A stretch of DNA of 64,000 bases from Dermatophagoides farinae (Eukaryota > Arthropoda > Arachnida > Sarcoptiformes > Pyroglyphidae): assembly GCF_024713945.1 (NCBI RefSeq), contig NC_134686.1, forward strand, positions 62,001-126,000. Reading direction: 5' to 3'. The notes beneath the pieces are model-generated. The model saw only the letters and a program-made list of their open reading frames with translations, was not told the DNA's origin and made no database searches. Positions 54,926 through 64,000 of the stretch are shown here, piece by piece (position 1 is the first letter of the stretch; each line of letters starts with the position of its first letter). A program made the translations under genes and the position numbers.

Positions 54926-56203
54926 ATTCCCCATACAAATTTGAATTTGATCGTTGGAAAAATCGAACATTAAAATTCAACGGTCGTCGAAGACGGTTGT
55001 CCTCACTCAACTTTGCGCTATTTTTCGTGATCATGTCGTGATATTTTTTTCATTTTTTTTCTATTTTAATCGTAGATTTTTGCACTAAATTTTGGAACAA
55101 AGAATTTAATCGATTCAAGATTATCGTTGTTCAAACTTATTGTGGTCTAAGATCAAAAATTGGCCCCGAAATCGATGAAGATCGTTTGGTTCGGTCATCA
55201 TGTAATCATGATACAAGTTGGCGAAAAAATCCCATTTTCGATGACTTTCAAATGTATTTATGACATTTTGTTTTTCATCAAATTGTATTCAATCAAATCC
55301 TTTTCAAGTTTTCTTTTTCAGAGTCCATTATACTTGATGTATGATAATTGGAATTCGGATTAATATATGAAAACATGGTCAATGAGGTAATTTACATTTT
55401 GCCTTAGATTGAAAATGCTAACAATTTTCCTTGTCTTTTGAAGCATGAAATTTTCATTGATGATCAATGATCATTAGACATATAATTGGTGCCGTCTTTA
55501 GAAAAACGATCATGGTAATGATGCCGAACATTACAAATTTATTGGTGGATATCTGGTCACTAACATGGTACAATGTCCAATGAAACATCATGTTCACCAT
55601 CAGGTAACTTTGGAATTTCGCTATCAATCAATGATTCTAACATTTACATTTCTCAAAGGCCTGCATTGGATTGAATTGTCGGAACAACTTATTCGGTAAG
55701 TCGACATATTCATTCTTCATATCTAATAAAGATTGGTCTATCTTTTTTTATCAGGTTCGTTCCTGAAATTTTACAATCATCAAATTGAAATTCGATTGAT
55801 GATTATGTTCGAGATCAATTCGGCGGTTCCATTTTTCATCAGCATCCAATTCAAGAATAGTTTGACCATGTTCAACACATGATATCAGGTTAGGCTAGGG
55901 TTAGATTAGGCTTAGGAACACGGTCTGAGCTATTTCCTATTGAATTGGATGCTGATTGAATCTTTGGAATCAATGAAGCGATCGAAAACATGATTATAAG
56001 TTGAAGATTCATGGGATGGAACACATACTTGAAAATGATCATGGTAAGCAAATGAATAGATTAATTGAACAACTAATATTTATCTTTACTTAGGATTGCC
56101 GGCGAACAATTGGGAAATTGAATCTCGAACCACGGATAGAATTTGGACATTGTCTTGGAACATGGACCGCGAACATTGGATCTATTTCAAACGGGACAAT
56201 TAA
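54926..56203 (+). other. Exon-like segments of an unrecognised gene or gene remnant
   Basis: Several short open stretches have protein-like composition and are bordered by splice signals of the type used elsewhere in the window. 55076-55253, after a pyrimidine-rich acceptor, reads FCTKFWNKEFNRFKIIVVQ and later IGPEIDEDRLVRSS. 55502-55695, after CTTTAG, reads HYKFIGGYLVTNMVQ and ends at GTAAGT; the next acceptor is at 55754. A last pair joins across a 49-50 nt intron (GTAAGC at 56044 to TTTACTTAG at 56093) and ends WEIESRTTDRIWTLSW...RDN with a stop at 56201-56203. I could not connect all parts in one frame, so this may be a decayed gene or a multi-exon gene with unusual joints. No family recognised. 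Confidence 0.3.
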
Positions 56204-56447
56204 CGTTGTATGGCGCAATTGGGATGTGGAATATGGATGTATTTTATTATTTATTTATAATATTTTTATAAATTAATATATCAATAAAATCAATTAAATT
56301 TCAATATATCGATTAAATTTTAATGGGGGGCAAATGTAATAAAAGGGGGTAAAAATTGCTGCAACAATCGCGTGATGAACGACACAATCGATGATTTCGA
56401 TATATCGTTGCAACAATCGGCTGGCAAAATTGCTCATAACCCAAAAA

Positions 56448-56509
56448 GGTTAGTACTAACCCTAAATGGTTATTTTTTGTATAATAACCAAAAAAGGTTA
56501 GTACTAACC
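56448..56509. repeat. Right pair of 14-bp palindromes
   Basis: Perfect GGTTAGTACTAACC at 56448-56461 and 56496-56509, separated by 34 bp that include an imperfect palindrome around TTATTTTTTGTATAATAA. Matches the left array of the element. Confidence 0.93.
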
Positions 56510-56529
56510 TTTTTACTTTCTTTTCTGTG

Positions 56530-59500
56530 AATGTATATGCTCATTCAATGGCATATATATATATAGTTTATAACCATACCATTACTTTCGATAAGAGTAG
56601 TGGTTCATATTTTTGTAAGACTTGAATTCTATTCTGATTCCATTCCATGATGATTATAAATTGGTAAATGTAGATTCTTGCTTGTAAATTTATGATAATC
56701 AGAATGATATGTTTTTACGTTTTTCACAGATTTATCCTGTTATTGGTTGGATTACGAACATCATAATGAATATATCTTCACATTGATCATTTATCAACAG
56801 CAATCCAACGACAAACAGTATGATTAAATGTTGATCAATTGACAATTTCCTTTAGTCGAAAAAAAAGACAAAGACACAAAATGAATAACAACATTAAATT
56901 CTCGCATAGTCTTTTTTCTGAATCATCAGCCAGAAAACGACAATAATTATAGTGAATGATGAAAAAAGGTTGTTGAATAGTGCTGATTTAGAATGAATGA
57001 AAACCGGGAAATTAACCATGGCCACTTGTGGCACACAATAGAGCTGTCACCAATATACGAAATAAAAAAAAATCACAATCACAATAGACGATTGACTGGC
57101 ATACACAATGGAGATTAAACAAAATAATACCCACTGGGAAAGGGTGTTTTATTTGGTGTCAAGTATAAAAATTTGTTAACACAAGATTGAAGAGATATTT
57201 AATACTGACAATCAATTTTTCTTCCAAATGAAATAAACTTACATGATGATGATGATGATTTTTTGAATGTAACTCGATGGCAACAAAAAGTTTGATCATG
57301 ACAATGATGTTGATTTTCTTTCGAAATAAATTAATCCTCTATTGATTGAAAATATAAAGATCGTCATGTATATTTGTTTGCTGATAAGACACATACAAAC
57401 ATCGAGACAAAAAAACAAGTGGCACTCTAAATGTTTGATTTTTAGGGGTCAAATTGTATGTGGTTCAATTTTTTTCAACATTCATCATGATAATCAGTAG
57501 TAATCAGTATAATGTTGTTGAATAAATGGCCAATCAGCCAAAGCTTAAGAATTCGAATTAATTTCATTATTATTTTATCGTTGTTGAGAGGTCCTCGCTC
57601 TCACTCTTCTTCTTTTTTAGTTGGCCAATTGAATGATGATGATTGATAATCAATTATCATTTATTTACCGATTTAGGTTTAGATTCCATTGATTTTGTAT
57701 TCTATCTGTTTTGTGTGTCTATTAGATCTAATCATCATTATCATTATCAAATGACGAGTGGAATCAAAAGGTTTAGCTAATAGTGTTATCAAAAAAAAAG
57801 AAAATGATGTCCATTGACAATTTATGTAACGATAAAAACGAACTTCCTGGATTTCGAATTGTTTTTTATTTCTTTTAACCTAATCTTTCAAAGTGTTGAT
57901 AATTTTGATGATGATTATAAAGACATAATGATGGTTTTTTGAGGTCGACATTTACGATGCAAGAGAGAAAGAGAGAGAAAAAATCTCATAAAAATGTGGG
58001 AATTTTTCGTTTTATTTTTTCTTAAATCCGATCTTTTTTAAATCGAAAAATTTTGAAAACAATCAAAAATGATGATGACAATAGTTCAGGATGGTAAAGT
58101 TCACAGTTTTTTTCTGTTCGCTGATCGTGATTTGGCCATGAGAGAACAAGAAAGAGAGAGAGAGAGAACTAGAAACCAAGATTGAGAAAAAATCATTAAA
58201 ATAATCATCGAATGGTTTTTCTTTTTTCATCCGATTGATTTTCCATTTTCTTTTTAGACGTATTCGATGAACAAAGTAGAAAAATGTAAATATTATTTTT
58301 GTCTTTCACAAATTTTTTTTCTGTGTTATTTTTTTGGTGAGTGGGATACGAATGAGTTTCTATCGATGGATGATTTCATCATAGACATGATTATCATGTC
58401 TATGATTAACTAGATTAACATACTTTTAATGATGAAAAAATTGGATCAAACAGATTAGATCTTGTTGTCGTTTTATTCTCTGATAATTGTTGATGGAAAT
58501 AAATCTGTAGGCTCGAAAAAAAAACAATCGACATCTTTGTTCCTTATCTGCAATGATTGGATTTGTAACCAATTTTTAAATCTAATAAAAATAGCAACAA
58601 CAACTATAGTTTCTATAGAAAAAATTAGGGTGGATCGTCGATTCATTTTAGTGATTTCTAATTTAACTTTTTTTTCATTATGATTACGATTATGATGATG
58701 ATGAGAAAATTCACAAATTCTATTCGTACACACACACAAAAGATTTATTTATCAGCAAAATCTGTTTTCCACCCACCGTGAAAATATGGTTAAAATGTCT
58801 AGTCTAGTTTTCTAGTTTTTATGTGTTAAGACTGACAATATACTTGTCATAGAATGAACTATACTAAATATTGGCTTACCTCATTTACTTATTTTAATTC
58901 AATCGCGCCCTATCATCAATTATGAATTGACTAATTCCATTCAGTAGTAATCGTCGTGGTGAAATTACTTAAATGAAATACAATCATTATCCATTCACAT
59001 ACCCATCGTGATAATGCAAACACATACTGACATACTGACATGACATAATGGTTTGGTAAACATAAACTCAATTTGTCTTTTTTCCAACCATAATTCAAAC
59101 AACACTTGTTTGTCTATTCAATTTGTTTTTCATTTTTTTGAATGATAACTTGGAGAATTCAACTAAGTTATCCTTCAAAAACTGTTATTATTTGTCATGG
59201 TCTGTGTATCAGCATTGAAAATGACAACCAAAACAATATGACCAGAGAAAGAATGGATAGGAAATGGCTAAATTCACATTCAAACACAAACTCCTTTTGC
59301 AAACGAAAAACTTGACGTTATTATCATTAGGATCGACAATGATGATTATAATATAAAATTAAAGCGACTTTCCATCCTTTTTAAAATGGCGATGCTAATG
59401 TGTCAAAAATGAAAAATAGAATGGCTCCACTCACTTCTTGTTGATGATTAAGATCTCAATGCATATCAAGGATTATGGTTAGTGAGATAAAAAAAAGAAG

Positions 59501-62500
59501 AAGAAAATTAGATTTCCAACCATCTTCATCATCATTATCTTCTAAACATAAATAGTTGATGCCATTAGCCATCTACGTCCAGTCACCGTTACCGTTTATA
59601 TGTTTTTTGAAAATTCAAATAATAAGTCTCACCATCTTGCCATATGTATCATCCTGAATGCACAGAACAAAGAAACGATGAAAAAAAGTTGGCCATCAGG
59701 TCATGGACAACTATATGTTTGAAAACAACAAATTCATCCTCATGAATGAAACGAATGTGTTAGAATTTATAATGAAAAATATAATTGGCTTTCATGAATG
59801 TCGAGCATTCATTTGAGGAATTCAATTCAAATAGCTTTTTTCATTTAAAATCGTGAACATTTCGGAAATTTCTGAAATTAAAATAAAGATGATGATGATA
59901 ATAATAATAATTTTTTTTTAATTAAACAACAATGAATGTTGAATGAATAAATTGTTTGAATATAACAAGTAAATTGATGCTAAATCGGTGGTGGTGGTCG
60001 TCGTTGTCGAAAATCTGGAGCATCGACAACAATGTACTACCCCGTGAATAAAGATTAATGAAATTGGATAATGATGATGATGATGATGATCAACGTATAG
60101 CACCGGTCAGGCTGTCAGTGTGATTTGTTTATGAAAAATGAACCAATGAACCAAATTGCTATAATTTACTCATAACAAAAATTGATCACTGTCAGAAGAA
60201 AAAATTGTTTTCAAATATAAAATAAACGTGAATCTTATTTTGAGTGAAAAAATTATTTTTTAACTTTAATCACATAATCAAGTCTTTCAAGTACAGAAAA
60301 AAAAGACTCACAATTCATTTGCCGAATGAAAAAAGCATTTTATAGATTTTTCTCGAATCAATTTACAATTCAACTTTTTTTCGGTCCAATCATATTTTCG
60401 GGCCATAATTCGAAAAATGATAATCAAACTTTTCATTACTGGACCAACTTTTATTCAAATTTTTATGTGCAAAATAAATATAAAAAATTACAGAGTCGAA
60501 AACTTTTTACTCTCTTCAACAACGTTATTAATTGAGGTGGCACTGTATTCTTTTCGGAATTCTCATTCATTCATTCTGAAAGCTGGGAAAAAATACTTTT
60601 TTTTTTGTTACCATTTATCGGTGACATGGTCAATCACATAGATGGTGAAATAAAAATCATTGCACATACATATCAATCAACCTTACTTTGATCATCGATG
60701 AAATGAGAGAAAAAGAATCAGTTCGATCAATCAATCCGAATTTGATCTCCTACGTTCTTTTAGGTGATTGTTGTGTATACAATTTTGTTGTTGTTTTGTT
60801 TGGCTCGATATGTTCGATTTACCACGAAATTTTAATTTTGAATCAAGGTCATCGACGATGTGTGAATGAATATCGATTCTTTTCCATTTTATAAATCTCA
60901 TAGATACGCGTTTGCTACTGATTGAAATATACAATTTGAGATTGAGAACAAGGAAGAGAAAATTGTATGTCATTCGGAATATGAATGCTTTGTGTGTGAT
61001 CTAAAAATATCAATCAAAATATATCGATGACAATTGAACCGATGATGATCAACACTTGAAAGTTGTTAACTTCATCTTTATTCTTTTCTACCGGCTTAAA
61101 GGCGTTGAATATTTCAAACAGGAACTGGTGGCATTTTCATCCTCCACATAGTAGAAACATTAACTGTCGATAACAATGTTATTGATAGTCAAATTTGATA
61201 CGAGAAGTAATTTGCAACATGTTCTAATCACATATACAATATGGTCGATTTATTATTTTATTTCTCACCATAATTATTATGTCACAACAACAACAATAAC
61301 AATTACCATTACTATTTACATTTTGAAATATCATAATCATGTTTAGTACAAGAAATAAACAAAAAACAAAAAAATCACCGTACCGGTTACCACATATGTA
61401 TCGAATAATGTTGTTTCCAGGCAATGTTCATCATCATCATCATCTTGTAATCATCATTAGATTTCAATGAGAAAAGAAAACATATGCGCATGAATTATTT
61501 TGCTGATGACAATCATCAAATTGTCGATGATGATGAAGATGATCATAATAAGGTGACAATGGTTTCGTGTTTTGACCGATCAAACAAGAACAAACGTTTG
61601 TTTTGTTGTTTTTCCATATGACCTGTTTGATTTGGTTTGGTTTTTTTTATCAGGATTCAGGAACTGAACTGATTCAAACAATCACCATCATCTTCATTAT
61701 TACCAGAAATTTCAATGTCATGGTTAAGATGTTTGTTTGTTTTTATCGTCGAAATAATTATTTATTGAACGATGAACATTGATTCATTCATTTGTTCAAT
61801 GATTCATTGAATTTTTGTCTGTCTCAATGTCCAATTCTTTGATGATGATGATGATGATTTAAATCAATTTTCTTCTTGTCTTTTCTATTTTTTCACTATT
61901 CATTTGCTACAATCTACTCACTCAATTGTGTATCGTGTGTATAATTATATCGAATATCTAGAGTGACATTTTGTTGCATACACCGTAAAAAAATAATTGA
62001 AATGAATCTCAGTCAGTGAACAAGAATCAATCAAATCATCAGAATGCAATTGTTGGAAAAAGAGAGAGAGAGAGAAATGGGTGGATTTTTCATTTTAATT
62101 GTTATAATTTTTAGTGTTAAAAAACCCTCGAAAAAAATAAAACAAGGATCAATCTGACCATGTATATGTGTATAGTCAATTTATGATTGTTTTTTGTAAA
62201 CACATGAAAAATAATAAATCGTTGGCCTCTGAAAATTGATGATGATAGTCACTCACGATGTGGATATAATGATAATGATGATGATGAGTATTAACCACAC
62301 ACTGGACATACAACATGAGTGATAAATGATCGTGTGTTGACAAAGACATGATGAACACAGAAACAAATGTATTATTAGTATCTGATGATGAGAACATAAT
62401 CCTTTGACTATTTAATGGTGATTAACAACAACAACAAAACAGAAATGAAAAAATGTTTGAAACTTTCCCAAATAAACATTTTTTTCACAACTAATTTTTA

Positions 62501-64000
62501 TTGCTACATCGATGACCATTGTTGGTTTATTGTTAATACGTAAATCAATAGTCTGTCCAATAACTGGGACAGTAAATGTTGAAGACATGACAAATTATAC
62601 AAGGGAGTCATATGATTTTGTTTTTGATTTACATTCAATACGTATTAATATAACAAAACAACATTAAATTTAAAAAAGAAATGTCAACAAAGTAACTATT
62701 GAAATGGCTGATACTTGATTTACAAAAGATTTAAACTCGTCTTGAAATGAAGAAAGAATCTTTTACTCATGGTTTATTATATCTACTCGCACTGTTCTAT
62801 TTTTTTTGTTTTATTTTCTAAATTAAATTAATTGTATTGTATTGTTGTATGTATGTATTGTATGTATGTTGTATTTCCTCATTTTCATTCACATCCACTG
62901 AATCAAACTCAAAGTGGGTATAATCGTTGAAAAAGCTGATGACAATAAAATGGAATATAAATAGACACAACAGGAACAAAGATCAAAGAGAAGAGACATC
63001 TAAATTTATGATTTTCATTATCGCCTAATTGCATGCATGATGATAAATTGTTTTTGTGTGACAATGGGGAGTCATCATTAGCTGAATATGATATAGGAAA
63101 TAGGAAAAAGGAAAAAAACGAAAATTGCCAATGATTTAGTCTGGAAATGGAAAACTAATAATTACTAGTAGATAGATTATTATCGGTATCTGGTTGATCG
63201 ATGTTGTTATATAATGAATATATCAGACTGTAGTTAATTGATGGCACAATGAATTCCGTAAATCAATTTTTTTCTTTCATTTTTTCCATTAGTTCAGGTT
63301 AATTATTAATTTTCAATTTTCTTTGATAGTTCATTGTGTGTGCGTGTGCGTGTGCGTGTGTTTCAATTGATTGATTTTTTTTCTTTCCGTTCTTCCTTCT
63401 TATCCATCTTAATTTGTTTCAATCAGATGTAATTCGAATAATTATTATATATCGATGAACCATATTACTAACTTACCAGAAAAGATAAAATAAATCCATC
63501 TTGGTTTAATTGATAGCAAGTAATACTAGTAAGTGGACATTTGTATATCACCGAAAAATTGATTAATTTTCAATCATAAGACTAATTGTTTTTTTCCTCT
63601 CCAAATCGATTACTTGATGCAAATTTCCTGTTTTTAAAGATCAAAGTCTAAATAGATAGATTGAATTTTAATTTGTTCAAACATTTTTTGTTGTATTCAT
63701 TTAGTCAAGCTATGCTATGTTGGTCAGGTTCTATTTTTCAATGTTTTTGTTTTATGTTGATGAAGATTCATCGTATTTGTAAGCCGAGTAAGAGAATAAA
63801 TCCGTTCAGAAATGAAGAAACAAATTTTTTTTTAGAAGTTCCCACGTCAAGCAATGGAGAGGAAAATGAATGAAAAGTTTGCGATTTGTGTATATATGAA
63901 AACGTTCACAACACATTCGGAAAAAATGGGAAGAAAAATGATTGAATACTCGAAATTATTTGGTAATTCATACATTTTGTGTAAAAAAGGGTAGCCATTT
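56530..64000. other. Gene-poor right flank
   Basis: About 7.5 kb with no supportable gene. Content seen: many (GAT)n tracts (for example near 57244 and 60068), GA runs near 58156 and 62062, a TGTGCG-type tract near 63338-63360, and a perfect hairpin at 58378-58406. Open frames are short; the one at 63661-63873 ends in a non-repetitive segment (RICKPSKRINPFRNEE) but has no supporting splice sites or motif. Confidence 0.5.
58378..58406. repeat. Perfect hairpin, 14-bp arms, 1-nt centre
   Basis: ATCATAGACATGAT (58378-58391) and ATCATGTCTATGAT (58393-58406) are exact reverse complements around one T. No gene nearby; possibly chance or a small foldback. Confidence 0.7.

Larger units (their letters stand above)
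53449..56529. mobile_element. Unclassified TIR-bounded element, about 3.1 kb, with palindrome arrays
   Basis: Left end CACAGAAAAGAAAGTA (53449 on) and right end, read on the other strand, CACAGAAAAGAAAGTA (56529 back) are identical for 16 bp. Just inside both, copies of the palindrome GGTTAGTACTAACC occur, many on the left and two on the right. This layout (short TIRs plus subterminal repeats) is that of a DNA transposon. No target-site duplication could be recognised in the flanks (GATAA left, ATGTA right), and no transposase was identified. The interior is AT-rich and holds a broken low-complexity reading frame and several exon-like segments. It might also be a non-transposon foldback segment. 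Confidence 0.65.

Noticed and set aside
53449-56529. Reading the GGTTAGTACTAACC arrays as a CRISPR or telomere array
   Set aside because: Spacing is irregular, the unit is palindromic, and the units are not TTAGG tandems; the inverted ends fit a transposon better.
63661-63873. 70-codon frame near the right end
   Set aside because: Last third looks protein-like, but there is no splice site, motif or neighbour to support it.

Overview
The window looks like a scaffold piece from an arthropod nuclear genome, most likely an acariform (astigmatid) mite. The DNA is AT-rich, coding genes are broken by very short GT-AG introns (about 50-100 nt), homopolymer-type peptide runs (Q, N, S, H) are common, an arthropod-type (TTAGG)n tract is present, and all recognisable proteins are animal housekeeping or signalling genes. 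The mite assignment is an inference from this style; no species-diagnostic marker was seen. Gene models below were built by hand from ORFs plus splice sites, and nearly all close to an exact multiple of three.

Layout. 1-3.3 kb: no gene seen. 3.3-8.4 kb (+): an 11-exon MAP4K3/happyhour-type germinal-centre kinase with a C-terminal CNH domain. 9.3-10.1 kb (+): an unrecognised Ser-rich protein. 11.1-16.4 kb (-): an 8-exon divergent nuclear receptor. 16.4-25.9 kb: gene-poor, with a foldback element around interstitial telomere repeats. 25.9-28.8 kb: alpha-SNAP (-), a small orphan ORF (+), a single-dsRBD protein (-) with a possible spliced small ORF upstream. 28.8-35.1 kb: gene-poor. 35.1-38.6 kb (+): a class I alpha-1,2-mannosidase followed closely by a presenilin. 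40.2-41.8 kb (+): an LPGAT1-type acyltransferase. 42.4-43.9 kb (-): ISCA2, an intact hAT-type MITE with its 8-bp target duplication, and a small secreted Gly/Tyr-rich protein. 46.1-53.0 kb (-): two tandem family 31 glucosidases with trefoil domains, separated by a tandem-repeat spacer. 53.4-56.5 kb: a roughly 3.1 kb segment bounded by inverted terminal repeats and arrays of a 14-bp palindrome. 56.5-64 kb: no gene seen.

How the genes relate. There is no operon logic. Several products act in the secretory and endomembrane system (alpha-SNAP in vesicle fusion, Golgi/ER mannosidase in N-glycan trimming, presenilin in intramembrane proteolysis, LPGAT1 in phospholipid remodelling), but their proximity is probably incidental. 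The two GH31 enzymes are clearly a local duplication: same exon number, same intron phases, same domain order, but one begins with a signal peptide and the other with a type II membrane anchor, so one is probably secreted and the other membrane-bound digestive maltase/alpha-glucosidase.

Most unusual items: the palindrome-rich TIR element at 53.4-56.5 kb with exon-like content of unknown identity; the foldback element carrying nine perfect TTAGG units; the glucosidase spacer repeat that also encodes the C-terminal tail of one enzyme; a nuclear receptor whose second zinc finger has two extra residues in the D-box loop; and a presenilin with Trp-Asp instead of Tyr-Asp at its first catalytic site.
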